A stretch of 64,000 nucleotides of DNA from Bacteroidales bacterium. Lineage in GTDB: Bacteria; Bacteroidota; Bacteroidia; Bacteroidales; UBA932. The notes under the pieces are model-generated. The model worked only from the letters and a program-made list of their open reading frames with translations. It did not search any database and was not told where the DNA came from. Below are positions 8,916 through 17,408 of this stretch, one piece after another. The position numbers and the translations under genes were made by a program. Positions within the stretch are counted from its first letter, which is position 1. Each line of letters opens with the position of its first letter. The DNA is taken from contig JAFSPG010000016.1 in assembly GCA_017443025.1 (NCBI GenBank), positions 62,001 through 126,000 of the forward strand, given 5' to 3'.

Positions 8916-9527
8916 TTATTTCTGCCGGCCCTGACGCTCGTCGTCCTCTTCCTTGAATTTCTGTGCAAGCGCCCTGATTGCTTCATACTTGATGTTATCC
9001 TTCACGACCATGCTGGTTTTCCAGCCCTGGGCTATAAGTTTGAAGGGAACTTCAGTGTTGTCGGCGAGCATCCAGCGGTCGGATATGGCGCTGTAAACCT
9101 CGAAGAAATGTCTCAGTCCGCTCCTGTAACGGCGGCGTATCGTCGGCTCGGGTACATTGTGGCCGCCAGCCGCTACGCGGGCCCTTACCCTTTGAATGGC
9201 CAGTTCGGGCGAAGACAGCCAGAAGAACAGGGTAGTGATGGAATATCCCTTCTCGCGGGCGTCCAGGATGGTTCTTTCCAGACTCTTTGACGAGAGTGTG
9301 GTTTCGATGCAGAAATCCTCCTGCCTGTCGAAAAGATACTTGATTTTCATAACCATATATCTTCCGGCCAGAATCGAGGCTTTGTCGGGGTCGAAGGGGG
9401 AGAGTCCCTTTGCGAATTCGTCTGAGTTCACAAAGTGCTTGCACTGGAAAAGTTCCGGCAGAAGGGTATAAGACGCAGTGGTCTTCCCTGAGCCGTTACA
9501 TCCTGATATGATATACAGTTTTGGCAT
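8916..9527 (-). CDS. Zeta-toxin-like P-loop kinase
   Basis: A 203-residue nucleotide-binding protein of the zeta toxin/AAA_33 group common in Bacteroidetes. The Walker A motif is GCNGSGKTTASY at residues 9-20. It is followed by FVNSDEFAKGLSPFDPDKAS and FCIETTLSSKS, the substrate-binding features of zeta-type kinases, and a basic RVRARVAAGGHNVPEPTIRRR lid. No small antitoxin gene (epsilon-like) is adjacent; both neighbours overlap or nearly abut it in a housekeeping operon. A classical toxin role is therefore doubtful, and its phosphoryl acceptor is unknown. Confidence 0.75.
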   Translation of the reverse strand: MPKLYIISGCNGSGKTTASYTLLPELFQCKHFVNSDEFAKGLSPFDPDKASILAGRYMVMKIKYLFDRQEDFCIETTLSSKSLERTILDAREKGYSITTLFFWLSSPELAIQRVRARVAAGGHNVPEPTIRRRYRSGLRHFFEVYSAISDRWMLADNTEVPFKLIAQGWKTSMVVKDNIKYEAIRALAQKFKEEDDERQGRQK

Positions 9528-10231
9528 TATTCACCTCCAGTTACTCCGTAGCCGAAGAGGGCAAAATCCCCTTTGCATGGGTCTCCCGGGAAGATTTCAT
9601 CGAAGGCGGAGGTGATTTCCAGGGCCGTGGCGAGGTCCTTCTGGCGGCGGGACGTCAGCCCGAGGACAGAAGCCTGGGCATACACATGCGTGTCCAGAGG
9701 GATGATAAGGTCCGCCGGGTCAGAATCCTTCCATAGCCCGAGATCCACCTTTCCGTCTCGCCGGACCATCCAGCGCCGCAGCATATTTATCTTCTTGTTA
9801 GGAGCTTTGGCATCGGGCTTCTGCCCGAAAATCTCCGTCCTTATCTCGCCGGCTGTCATTCGCTCCAGGCTGTCGGCCCCGAGATAACGGGCCCTGAGCC
9901 TGTCGCAGATTGCAGCCACATCGCTCCATTTTACAGTCCTGTGAATACTGACGGCATCTCTCGGGCAGCAGTCCTTCATTACGAAGTCGTAGGGCTTCCA
10001 TGCCATCGCATCAAACAAGCGCCTGCAGTCGCGGACAATCATTGCCCTGCGGCCCCAGGCGAAGTGGGCGGCGAATATCGCTGCAATCTCAACATCCTTA
10101 AGCGAGCACTTTCCGCCGTGGAATTCCCGCGCAAAAAGCGTCGGGAAAGCTATCGGGTCTTCCTCGAAATAGACAGGGTCGTTGTACTTGTCGGCCCAGG
10201 CGGAAAGTTTCGCTTTAAGCTCAGATGTCAC
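9527..10231 (-). CDS. TIGR02757/DUF2400 family protein
   Basis: A 234-residue, probably cytosolic protein matching the TIGR02757 (DUF2400) family, which is widespread in Bacteroidetes and has no established function. Recognisable features are the N-terminal YNDPVYFEEDPIAFP, the Phe/Trp-rich AAIFAAHFAWGRRAMIV helix, and the C-terminal IPLDTHVYAQASVLGL plus the FALFGYGVTG end. The DTH...GL context recalls helix-hairpin-helix glycosylase-like folds, but no catalytic set could be assigned. Its ATG abuts the rubrerythrin stop, and its stop overlaps the zeta-like gene start by one base. Confidence 0.8.
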   Translation of the reverse strand: MTSELKAKLSAWADKYNDPVYFEEDPIAFPTLFAREFHGGKCSLKDVEIAAIFAAHFAWGRRAMIVRDCRRLFDAMAWKPYDFVMKDCCPRDAVSIHRTVKWSDVAAICDRLRARYLGADSLERMTAGEIRTEIFGQKPDAKAPNKKINMLRRWMVRRDGKVDLGLWKDSDPADLIIPLDTHVYAQASVLGLTSRRQKDLATALEITSAFDEIFPGDPCKGDFALFGYGVTGGE

Positions 10232-10774
10232 TTAGTAGTTCTCTGCAAGTACCTGGAAATAGCTCTGCGGATGGTCGCAAACGGGGCAAATCTCGGGAGC
10301 GGCCTTTCCTACCACTATATGTCCGCAGTTGGAGCACTGCCAGATGGCGTCACCGTCCTTGCTGAAGACCTTCTTGTCCTGAATGTTCTTCAGAAGCTTG
10401 CGATAGCGCTCCTCGTGATGCTTCTCGATGGCGCCTACCTTCTCGAACTTCTCGGCTATTTCGTCGAAGCCTTCTTCGCGGGCTTCCTTAGCCATTCTCG
10501 CGTACATGTCCGTCCACTCGAAGTTCTCGCCGGCAGCGGCATCGGCCAGGTTCTCTACTGTACCGGGAACTGCACCGCCGTGCAGATATTTGAACCAAAT
10601 CTTGGCGTGTTCCTTCTCGTTGGCGGCCGTTTCTTCAAACAGTGCGGCAATCTGTACGAATCCGTCCTTCTTGGCCTTGGATGCGTAGTAGCTGTACTTG
10701 TTGCGGGCCTGGGATTCACCGGCGAAGGCCTCCATCAGGTTCTTCTCGGTTTTTGTTCCTTTGAGTTCTTTCAT
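10232..10774 (-). CDS. rbr: Rubrerythrin (ferritin-like domain, C-terminal rubredoxin)
   Basis: A 180-residue non-haem iron peroxidase that reduces hydrogen peroxide in anaerobes. Residues 1-140 are the four-helix di-iron domain, with the ligand motifs [22 protein letters not shown] and [11 protein letters not shown]. Residues ~147-180 form a rubredoxin-type iron site, CSNCG...CPVC. The start at 10774 ([12 protein letters not shown]) is the normal family start; an upstream in-frame ATG would run into the promoter. It heads the leftward operon. A second rubrerythrin with the opposite domain order is encoded at 25564-26115. Confidence 0.94.
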   Translation of the reverse strand: MKELKGTKTEKNLMEAFAGESQARNKYSYYASKAKKDGFVQIAALFEETAANEKEHAKIWFKYLHGGAVPGTVENLADAAAGENFEWTDMYARMAKEAREEGFDEIAEKFEKVGAIEKHHEERYRKLLKNIQDKKVFSKDGDAIWQCSNCGHIVVGKAAPEICPVCDHPQSYFQVLAENY

Positions 10775-10807
10775 ATTGCTGTGGATTAAAATTAATCGTA
10801 ATTTCCA

Positions 10808-10838
10808 CAAACTTACAAAAAAAATCCGAAACGCCAAT
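10808..10838 (-). promoter_or_regulatory. Probable rubrerythrin promoter
   Basis: On the minus strand: ATTG (10835-10838, one mismatch from TTTG), 19-nt spacer, TAAGTTTG (10808-10815). The -7 box is perfect. It overlaps the rplI terminator hairpin, an economical stop-then-start arrangement. Confidence 0.5.
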
Positions 10839-10853
10839 TGACGTTTCGGATTT
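10815..10853 (-). terminator. Terminator of the rpsF-rpsR-rplI operon
   Basis: Perfect 12-bp stem AAATCCGAAACG / CGTTTCGGATTT with an 8-nt loop; in the leftward direction it is followed by a run of T residues then GTAAG. It lies 20 nt after the rplI stop. Confidence 0.9.
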
Positions 10854-10873
10854 AAAAGTATGTTTGCCGGGAA

Positions 10874-11326
10874 TTAGGCTTCTTCGGCGATAAGTTCGAA
10901 TTTGAAAACGCCCTTTACGGCTTTGTAGCACTTCACCTCAGCCTCGTAGATACCAAGCTCCTTGGCGTCGTCTGCGAGAATGGTGATGTCTTTCTTGTCA
11001 ACCTCGACACCTGCTGCGGCGAGAGCGTCGGCGAGCTGGGCGGTGGTGACGGAACCGTAAATCTTACCGGACTCGCTGACCTTTACGGCAACCTTTACGA
11101 GAACGGAAGAAACCTTTGCGGCGAGGGCCTCGGCCTCTTCTACCTTCTTGGCCTCTTTGTGAGCACGCTGACGGAGAGTCTCTTCGTGCTGCTTGAGAGC
11201 GGAAGCGGTAGCAAGAGTTGCATAACCCTGGGGAATCAGATAATTGACAGCGTAGCCGTTCTTTACCTTGACTACATCATCGGCGTGACCGAGATTGGCC
11301 ACATCTTTCTTAAGAATAATTTCCAT
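10874..11326 (-). CDS. rplI: Ribosomal protein bL9
   Basis: A 150-residue large-subunit protein bound near the L1 stalk. The N-terminal domain reads MEIILKKDVANLG and VKVKNGYAVNYLIPQGYA, the family signature. It is joined by the long charged helix (about residues 45-75) to the C-terminal domain, with SGKIYGSVTTAQLADAL. It is the last gene of the operon, 15 nt after rpsR, and is followed by a strong terminator. Confidence 0.97.
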   Translation of the reverse strand: MEIILKKDVANLGHADDVVKVKNGYAVNYLIPQGYATLATASALKQHEETLRQRAHKEAKKVEEAEALAAKVSSVLVKVAVKVSESGKIYGSVTTAQLADALAAAGVEVDKKDITILADDAKELGIYEAEVKCYKAVKGVFKFELIAEEA

Positions 11327-11341
11327 AGTGCTGTCTCCTGA

Positions 11342-11614
11342 TTATTTAAGAAGGTCGGTAACATAGGGAAGAAGAGCGAGGGAGCGGGCGCGTTTGACGG
11401 CCTGGGCAACCTTGCGCTGGAACTTCAGAGAAGTACCGGTGATGCGGCGGGGAAGAATCTTACCCTGCTCGTTGAGGAACTTCTTGAGGAACTCGGGGTC
11501 CTTGTAATCAACATACTTGATGCCGGCCCTTTTGAAACGGCAGTATTTTTTCTTTCTGACCTCTACTGTCGGAGGGTTGAGATAGCGGATTTCGCTGTTT
11601 TGTGCATTTGCCAT
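11342..11614 (-). CDS. rpsR: Ribosomal protein bS18
   Basis: A 90-residue small-subunit protein that pairs with S6 on the platform. The conserved core [26 protein letters not shown] and [13 protein letters not shown] is intact, with the conserved basic helix. Spacing to rpsF and rplI is 15 nt on each side, consistent with one transcript. Confidence 0.97.
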   Translation of the reverse strand: MANAQNSEIRYLNPPTVEVRKKKYCRFKRAGIKYVDYKDPEFLKKFLNEQGKILPRRITGTSLKFQRKVAQAVKRARSLALLPYVTDLLK

Positions 11615-11629
11615 AGTTGTTCCTCCTGA

Positions 11630-11983
11630 TTATTGTTCCTGCTGGGTTTTAGCCTGACGGTTGGCCCTTCTCTTCTCGGCGTATGCAACTGCATCTTTGT
11701 CGAGGGCGACGGTGATGAAGCGGATGATGCGCTCGTCGCGGTGATACTGGGTCTCAAGGGCAGCGACAAGCTGAGTGTCAGCCTTGAATTCGATAAGATG
11801 ATAAAAACCGGATGTCTTGTGCTGGATAGGATAGGCCAGCTGCTTCAGACCCCAGTCCTCTTCGTACACAACCTCACCACCATTGTCTTTGATGAAGTTT
11901 GAGTACTTGGCAACCGCTTCCTTCATCTGAGCCTCAGACAAAACGGGAGTTGCAATGAAAACGGTCTCGTACTGTTTGATCAT
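11630..11983 (-). CDS. rpsF: Ribosomal protein bS6
   Basis: A 117-residue small-subunit protein that binds S18. It begins MIKQYETVFIATPVLS and contains EDWGLKQLAYPIQHKTSGFY and IRFITVALDKD, the family blocks. It is first in the operon, with a clear promoter and a leader of about 65 nt. The leader contains the stretch GAGGCCGCACGAAGG, possibly part of an S6:S18-type autoregulatory leader. Confidence 0.97.
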   Translation of the reverse strand: MIKQYETVFIATPVLSEAQMKEAVAKYSNFIKDNGGEVVYEEDWGLKQLAYPIQHKTSGFYHLIEFKADTQLVAALETQYHRDERIIRFITVALDKDAVAYAEKRRANRQAKTQQEQ

Positions 11984-12054
11984 TTTGTTCGTAATTAATT
12001 GTAAATTAAACTATTATCCTTCGTGCGGCCTCAAAAAAGGCGCAAAAAGGACTG

Positions 12055-12086
12055 CAAATATAGCGCGTTTCTTTTTGAAAACCAAA
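12055..12086 (-). promoter_or_regulatory. Promoter of rpsF operon
   Basis: Minus strand TTTG (12083-12086), 20-nt spacer, TATATTTG (12055-12062): an exact consensus match. The predicted start site lies about 65 nt before the rpsF ATG. Confidence 0.85.
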
Positions 12087-12197
12087 TAATTTCCGCTATT
12101 TGCGGAGATGACACTCCCGACATATCGTGACTTCTCCGATTTGCTTTTAACAAGAACTGACAGCCATTACAAATGGAAATAGACATCCGCACCGATT

Positions 12198-12229
12198 TTT
12201 GGGTAAAATGGAAAGAATTGCTATATTTG
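12198..12229 (+). promoter_or_regulatory. Promoter of the acyltransferase gene
   Basis: TTTG (12198-12201), 20-nt spacer, TATATTTG (12222-12229): an exact consensus match. The ATG of the acyltransferase lies only 7 nt after the -7 box, so the transcript would be leaderless or nearly so. Confidence 0.85.
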
Positions 12230-12236
12230 TAGGACT

Positions 12237-13145
12237 ATGGCTAATGTTTGGCATAAATTTCTGTGTGCGCTGATACAACCTTTGCAGCGCATGCCTCTGG
12301 GCTTTCACTACGCCTGCTGTCGGGCCGTGTCCGGAGCGATGCGCCTCATCCGCTATCGCCAGGATGTAGTGACGGCCAACCTCGCAAGAAGTTTCCCCGA
12401 CAAGAAATACGGAGAGCTCAAGAAGATATCGAAGGACTTTTACCGCCATCTCGGCGAAGTCGCTGCTGAAACCATGTGGATTGGCGGGCGCCATCGCGAG
12501 AAGGGTAAGGCTAAAGTTCGCCGCCGCGGCATCATCACGCTGGAAGGAACGGAAGAACTTTATCGTGCATTTGAGAAAGGCAGCGTGATGGTTCTCAACA
12601 GTCATTGCGGCAACTGGGAGCTGATGGGCGCATATCTCGGCTTGACGGCCTGTAGCGAAGGTTCCACGTTCCCGGAAGCGGCAGTTACCGTAGTTTACCG
12701 CCGCCTTCACGGAAAATTCTCGGAATTCTTTTTCCACCGCAACCGCACAAGCCTACAGGCCAAGGACTTTGACGGATATGTTGAGTCCCGGGTAGTGATG
12801 CGCCATATCATACGGCACCTCAAAGATAAGAAAGTTTACGTTTTCCCGAATGACCAATATCCCTACGGCACAGCCCTGGCGCGGCTTGAAGTACCCTTCC
12901 TCAACCAGAAGACCGAAGCCATGACGGGGGCCGGCGAGGTGGCCGAGCGCTTCAAGATGAGCGTATTCTATATGAACGCCGACCGCACCGCACACGGACA
13001 CTACACGGTACGATATACAAAGATTTGTGACGATGCCTCCACGATGGGGACCGAAGCCATAATCGGACAATACTACTCGATGCTCGAGCAGGATATAAAC
13101 AACAACCCCTCCAACTATCTCTGGAGCCATAAAAGATGGAAATAA
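12237..13145 (+). CDS. LpxL/HtrB-like lysophospholipid/lipid A acyltransferase
   Basis: A 302-residue membrane-associated acyltransferase that adds secondary acyl chains during lipid A synthesis. The family motif NSHCGNWELMG near residue 120 supplies the HxxxxE catalytic pair. The N-terminus has the hydrophobic-basic segment normal for this group, and VFPNDQYPYG follows in the acceptor-binding region. The first ATG gives a normal family N-terminus, although the promoter leaves almost no 5' leader. It begins a rightward run with the DUF4831 gene, pepD and the peptide transporter. Confidence 0.88.
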   Translation: MANVWHKFLCALIQPLQRMPLGFHYACCRAVSGAMRLIRYRQDVVTANLARSFPDKKYGELKKISKDFYRHLGEVAAETMWIGGRHREKGKAKVRRRGIITLEGTEELYRAFEKGSVMVLNSHCGNWELMGAYLGLTACSEGSTFPEAAVTVVYRRLHGKFSEFFFHRNRTSLQAKDFDGYVESRVVMRHIIRHLKDKKVYVFPNDQYPYGTALARLEVPFLNQKTEAMTGAGEVAERFKMSVFYMNADRTAHGHYTVRYTKICDDASTMGTEAIIGQYYSMLEQDINNNPSNYLWSHKRWK

Positions 13146-13158
13146 TCACCCATAGGTT

Positions 13159-14175
13159 ATGAAAAGGATTATGATACTCGCCGCCATGGCGGCCATTCTG
13201 CTGCCGGCCGGTAAAGCGGCCGCACAAGACCCGGAAGGAGCTCTCTGCTATGCACTTCCCAAGACAGTCATCAACCTTGAGGTGGAAGCCGTAAAGGAAA
13301 CCTTCCACGCAGGGCCTTATGCAAAGTTTGCCAAGAAGTATCTCGGCATCGACGTACGTATGGCAGACGCCGTCACCTGCACCCTGGGTTCGGTAAATCT
13401 CGTTCCAGTCGTTGAGGCCGACCAGTCGAGCCGCTATCTGATTGTTCCAGGCAAAGGTTTCCCCGCCTTCCTCTCCCTGTCAAATCAGGGTCTGATTGCC
13501 ACCGGCGACGGTCTGAAAAGTCAGGAATGGAATTTCGCCCGTGAGGGCAAGGGAGACTTCCTCGGCAAGGGCACCAGTTCCAACCTCACCCAGGAATCCA
13601 CCACACTGTGGAAAAACGAATCCGGCGTATCCAAGGGCGTGAAACAGCAGATGATTGTTGAAAAATCCACCGAGGATAAGGCTCGCGAGGCGGCCAATAT
13701 GATATTTACCTTCAGGAAGATGCGCGTCCAGATAGTGACCGGCGACACCGACGCCACCTATTCCGGAGAGGCCATGAAGACCGTCCTCGACGAACTCAGC
13801 AGGCTCGAGGAAGAATACCTCTCGCTCTTTGCCGGATTCAGCGAATTTTCAACCCAGAAGATGAGTTTCAGCGTTATCCCTGAAAAGAGCAAGTCCGTAG
13901 GCAAATATATCGCCTTCCGACTCTCGGACTCCGAAGGCCTCCTGCCCTCGGATGATATCAGCGGCAAGCCTTATATCCTCGAAGTAAACGCTCAGCCGGT
14001 TACATCAGCCGCAGGTAATGCCCCGGCTTCCTCCAAAGCCGTCCTGGCACACTACAGAATTCCTGCGACCTGCACCGTCCGTCTCCTTGACGGCAGCATG
14101 GGAGTCATCCTCCAGACCCGCATTCCCATCTACCAGCTTGGCCTCGACAGTACATTCCCCATCAACGTAAAATAA
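13159..14175 (+). CDS. DUF4831-like secreted protein
   Basis: A 338-residue exported protein with signal peptide residues 1-22 (MKRIMILAAMAAILLPAGKAAAQ). The mature start CYALPKTVINLEVEAVKETF and following PYAKFAKKYLGI resemble the Bacteroidetes DUF4831 family, which has no assigned function. The rest is rich in beta-strand-like segments, without Cys pairs or catalytic motifs I can recognise. It lies 13 nt after the acyltransferase and 18 nt before pepD, so it is probably cotranscribed. Location is probably periplasm or outer-membrane face. Confidence 0.7.
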   Translation: MKRIMILAAMAAILLPAGKAAAQDPEGALCYALPKTVINLEVEAVKETFHAGPYAKFAKKYLGIDVRMADAVTCTLGSVNLVPVVEADQSSRYLIVPGKGFPAFLSLSNQGLIATGDGLKSQEWNFAREGKGDFLGKGTSSNLTQESTTLWKNESGVSKGVKQQMIVEKSTEDKAREAANMIFTFRKMRVQIVTGDTDATYSGEAMKTVLDELSRLEEEYLSLFAGFSEFSTQKMSFSVIPEKSKSVGKYIAFRLSDSEGLLPSDDISGKPYILEVNAQPVTSAAGNAPASSKAVLAHYRIPATCTVRLLDGSMGVILQTRIPIYQLGLDSTFPINVK

Positions 14176-14193
14176 TAATAATTCTATAAAACT

Positions 14194-15648
14194 ATGGCTA
14201 TCAAAGACTTAAAACCCACCGTCGTTTGGAATAATTTCCACGCGCTGACACAGATTCCCCGTCCTTCAAAGCACGAAGAAAAGGTTCAGGAATTCCTTCT
14301 TGAATGGGGAAAGACTCACGGAGTCGAAGTGATGCGCGACGACACCGGCAACATCATTTTCCGCGCCCCGGCAACTCCCGGTATGGAAAACCGCCGAGGA
14401 GTCATCCTCCAGGGCCATATGGATATGGTTCCCCAGAAGACAGGCGACAGCTCCCACGATTTCCTCAAGGACCCCATCGTCACCATGATTGACGGAGACT
14501 GGGTAACCGCCGACCGTACCACTCTCGGCGCCGACAACGGAATCGGGGTTGCAATGGGACTTTCAGTTCTCGAAGACAAGTCTGTCAAACACGGCCCCGT
14601 GGAAGTTCTCGTAACCTATGACGAAGAAACCGGAATGACAGGCGCAGAGTGCCTGAAGCCCGGAGTCCTCAAGGGCGATATCCTCATTAACCTCGACTCC
14701 GAGGAGGAAGGCGAGCTTTGTGTTGGATGTGCCGGCGGCCTCGACGCTACCGCCGATTTTGCCTATACCACGGCGAAGACTCCCGCAGGCTACGAAGGCT
14801 ATAAACTTTCAGTGAAGGGCCTACAGGGCGGACATTCCGGAATGGACATCTCACTGTACCGTGCCAATGCCAACAAGGCAGTTGCCCGAATTCTCCTTCC
14901 GCTCATTGAAAAGCTTGGAGTAAAGGTGGCCGATTTCACCGGAGGTTCGCTCCGCAATGCAATTCCTTTCGAAGCAACTGCACTTCTGGCCGTCCCGGCC
15001 GGCAAGGCGGCAGAGGCCGAAAAAACCATCAAGGCCATCTTCGCCGACATCCGCCGCGAATTCATCGACAGCGACCCCGGCTCAGAGCTCGTTGTCGAGA
15101 AAGTCGCCGCTCCCGAGGCCTGCATCGACGATGCAGTTATGCTTCGCGCCGTAAAGGCTATGCTCGCCTGCCCTTCAGGCGTTGTAAGGATGAGCCGCAC
15201 GATGGAAGGCCTCACCGAGACATCCACCAACATGGCCATAGTCCGCACCAAGGACGGCCATCTGACCATCCACTCCCTGATGCGCAGTGCCGTCGATTCT
15301 TCCAAGGCTTATCTCGCCGAGAAGATGCGCTGCCTCTTCGAACTTGCCGGCGCAGAGATTTCCTTCGCAGGAGGATATTCCGGCTGGACTCCCAAGCTCG
15401 ACACCCCGATGAACAAGGTGATGATGGAGCAGTACAAGAAGGTTTACGGCAAGGATATGAAGATTATGGCCACCCACGGCGGTCTCGAATGCGCCATCAT
15501 GGGAGCCAAGTATCCTCATTGGGAAATGGTATCCGTAGGCCCTACCATCAAATACCCTCATTCACCCGACGAAAGAGTCAACATCCCTTCAGTAGAACGC
15601 ACCTGGAACTACCTCAAGGCTGTCCTTGAAGCTGTTCCGGAGAAATAA
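14194..15648 (+). CDS. pepD: Aminoacyl-histidine dipeptidase (peptidase D, M20 family)
   Basis: A 484-residue cytosolic metallodipeptidase that splits Xaa-His and other dipeptides. Metal-ligand motifs appear in order: GHMDMV near residue 76, LGADNGIG near 113, TYDEETGMTGAE near 145, NLDSEEEG near 168, and a C-terminal HGGLECAI. The dimerisation (lid) domain lies between about residues 200 and 385. It is followed 19 nt later by a peptide transporter, an obvious uptake-and-digest pairing. Confidence 0.94.
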   Translation: MAIKDLKPTVVWNNFHALTQIPRPSKHEEKVQEFLLEWGKTHGVEVMRDDTGNIIFRAPATPGMENRRGVILQGHMDMVPQKTGDSSHDFLKDPIVTMIDGDWVTADRTTLGADNGIGVAMGLSVLEDKSVKHGPVEVLVTYDEETGMTGAECLKPGVLKGDILINLDSEEEGELCVGCAGGLDATADFAYTTAKTPAGYEGYKLSVKGLQGGHSGMDISLYRANANKAVARILLPLIEKLGVKVADFTGGSLRNAIPFEATALLAVPAGKAAEAEKTIKAIFADIRREFIDSDPGSELVVEKVAAPEACIDDAVMLRAVKAMLACPSGVVRMSRTMEGLTETSTNMAIVRTKDGHLTIHSLMRSAVDSSKAYLAEKMRCLFELAGAEISFAGGYSGWTPKLDTPMNKVMMEQYKKVYGKDMKIMATHGGLECAIMGAKYPHWEMVSVGPTIKYPHSPDERVNIPSVERTWNYLKAVLEAVPEK

Positions 15649-15667
15649 AATCTTAAAGCTTAAAATA

Positions 15668-17200
15668 ATGTTTAAAGGACATCCTAAAGGATTGTATGCC
15701 CTGGCACTTGCCAATACCGGCGAGCGCTTCGGATACTATACTATGATCGCCGTGTTCGCCCTCTTCCTGAGGGCCAACTTCGGCCTCGAGCCCGGCACTG
15801 CCGGTGTCATTTACAGCACCTTCCTGGCGCTGGTTTACTTCCTCCCTCTGGTGGGCGGTATTCTGGCCGATAAATTCGGTTTCGGAAAGATGGTCACCAC
15901 AGGTATCCTCGTCATGTTCTTCGGCTACCTGTTGCTCTCGCTCCCTCTTGGAAGCGGCACGCCGGCCCTGCTGGGAATGATGGCAGCCTTGCTGTTCATC
16001 AGCCTGGGTACGGGCCTTTTCAAAGGCAACCTCCAGGTTATGGTCGGAGACCTTTACAACGATCCGCAGTATGCGGCCAAACGTGATTCCGGCTTTTCCA
16101 TCTTCTATATGGCCATCAACATCGGAGCCCTGTTCGCCCCGACTGCAGCACTGGCCATCAAGAAGTGGGCTGAGACGTCCCTCGGCTTCGCCGGCAACGA
16201 TGCCTACCACTTCTCCTTCGCCGTGGCCTGTGTATCGCTCATAGTATCGATAGCCATTTACTACGTATTCCGCAAGACCTTCATCCACGTTGAGGGTGGC
16301 TCCAAGAAAGACAAGAAAGCCGCAGCCGTAGTCGAAGACAACCTCACCCCTGCCCAGACTAAGAGCCGCCTCGTCGCCCTCTTCATGGTGTTCGGCGTTG
16401 TGATTTTCTTCTGGATGGCCTTCCATCAGAACGGCCTCTCGCTCACATATTTCGCCGATGAATTCACTGCTCAGAGCGCCGACGGCATCCTCGGAATGTC
16501 ATTTAATGTGTGGAATCTGGTGGCAATCGTATTTGCAGTTTACGGACTCTTCTCGGTATTCCAGAGCAGCACCGCCAAGGGCAAATGGATTTCCACCGGA
16601 GTAGTGGCAGCCGCCATTGCCTTCCTCGTATGGCAATATACCCAGATAAGCGGTTCCGTAGAGGTTAAAGCCCCTATCTTCCAGCAGTTCAACCCCTTCT
16701 ATGTGGTTGCCCTTACACCGGTTTCCCTGGCTATATTCGGAGCCCTGGCAAAGAAAGGCAAGGAGCCTTCAGCACCCCGCAAGATTGCTTACGGTATGCT
16801 CGTTGCGGCATCGGCCTATGCCCTGATGCTCTTCTTCTCCATCGGCCTTCCGGTTCCTCAGACCGAAATCGTTGACGGGAACCCCGTAGCTCTGCACGTA
16901 GCAGACGTTACTCCCAACCTTCTGATTGGCACATACCTCATCTTGACCTTCGGTGAGCTCCTGCTTTCCCCGATGGGTATATCCTTCGTATCGAAGGTCG
17001 CTCCTCCCAAATATAAGGGTATGATGATGGGCTGCTGGTTCGTAGCCACCGCAATCGGAAACTTCCTCGTTCAGGTCGGCGGACTCCTCTGGGGTAAAAC
17101 TCCTCTCTGGGTTGTCTGGGGCGTATTCCTCGCCCTCTGCGTAATCTCCGCGGCCTTCATGTTCGCGATGATGAAAAAGCTCGAAGCCGCCACGAAATAA
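15668..17200 (+). CDS. POT/PTR2-family proton-coupled oligopeptide transporter
   Basis: A 510-residue major-facilitator protein of the inner membrane that imports di- and tripeptides with protons. The signature GERFGYYTMIAVFALFL lies near residue 18, and the second PTR2 signature FSIFYMAINIGALFAP near residue 145. Multiple hydrophobic helices follow to the C-terminus, with a family-like extra pair in the middle. I chose the ATG at 15668, since the upstream in-frame ATG overlaps pepD. Peptides imported here could feed PepD. Confidence 0.9.
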   Translation: MFKGHPKGLYALALANTGERFGYYTMIAVFALFLRANFGLEPGTAGVIYSTFLALVYFLPLVGGILADKFGFGKMVTTGILVMFFGYLLLSLPLGSGTPALLGMMAALLFISLGTGLFKGNLQVMVGDLYNDPQYAAKRDSGFSIFYMAINIGALFAPTAALAIKKWAETSLGFAGNDAYHFSFAVACVSLIVSIAIYYVFRKTFIHVEGGSKKDKKAAAVVEDNLTPAQTKSRLVALFMVFGVVIFFWMAFHQNGLSLTYFADEFTAQSADGILGMSFNVWNLVAIVFAVYGLFSVFQSSTAKGKWISTGVVAAAIAFLVWQYTQISGSVEVKAPIFQQFNPFYVVALTPVSLAIFGALAKKGKEPSAPRKIAYGMLVAASAYALMLFFSIGLPVPQTEIVDGNPVALHVADVTPNLLIGTYLILTFGELLLSPMGISFVSKVAPPKYKGMMMGCWFVATAIGNFLVQVGGLLWGKTPLWVVWGVFLALCVISAAFMFAMMKKLEAATK

Positions 17201-17211
17201 CCGTCCGGCAG

Positions 17212-17323
17212 CCCTGTGGCGCGTAAAGCCCTGATTAATAGTGATTTAATAATTTCTGGTATCCCGAAAATGGACACCAGAAATTATTATTTATCTCACT
17301 ATCAGCAACTTACGCTCCACGAG
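17212..17323 (+). repeat. REP-type palindrome, copy 1 (left of the RAYT gene)
   Basis: A ~112-bp imperfect palindrome. Its core is an 18-bp stem at 17247-17289 (TAATAATTTCTGGTATCC / GGACACCAGAAATTATTA, loop CGAAAAT) with one A-C mismatch. Outer arms of ~30 bp end in CTGTGGCGCGTAA and, inverted, CTCGTGGAGCGTAAG. A near-identical copy in the same orientation lies at 18920-19030. It begins 11 nt after the transporter stop. Confidence 0.85.
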
Positions 17324-17332
17324 CAAATTGTG

Positions 17333-17364
17333 TTTGATTATTTCCGAAGGAATATCTATTTTTG
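17333..17364 (+). promoter_or_regulatory. Promoter of the RAYT gene
   Basis: TTTG (17333-17336), 20-nt spacer, TATTTTTG (17357-17364), 9 bp beyond the end of the REP palindrome. The exact consensus match also rules out the in-frame ATG at 17328 as the start. Confidence 0.8.
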
Positions 17365-17408
17365 TAAAGGCCAGAGAGAGATTGTATAATTTGAAGGATA
17401 ACTATGCC

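Noticed and set aside
8916-9527. Toxin-antitoxin module
   Set aside because: The kinase resembles zeta toxin, but no partner gene is adjacent and the operon is housekeeping.
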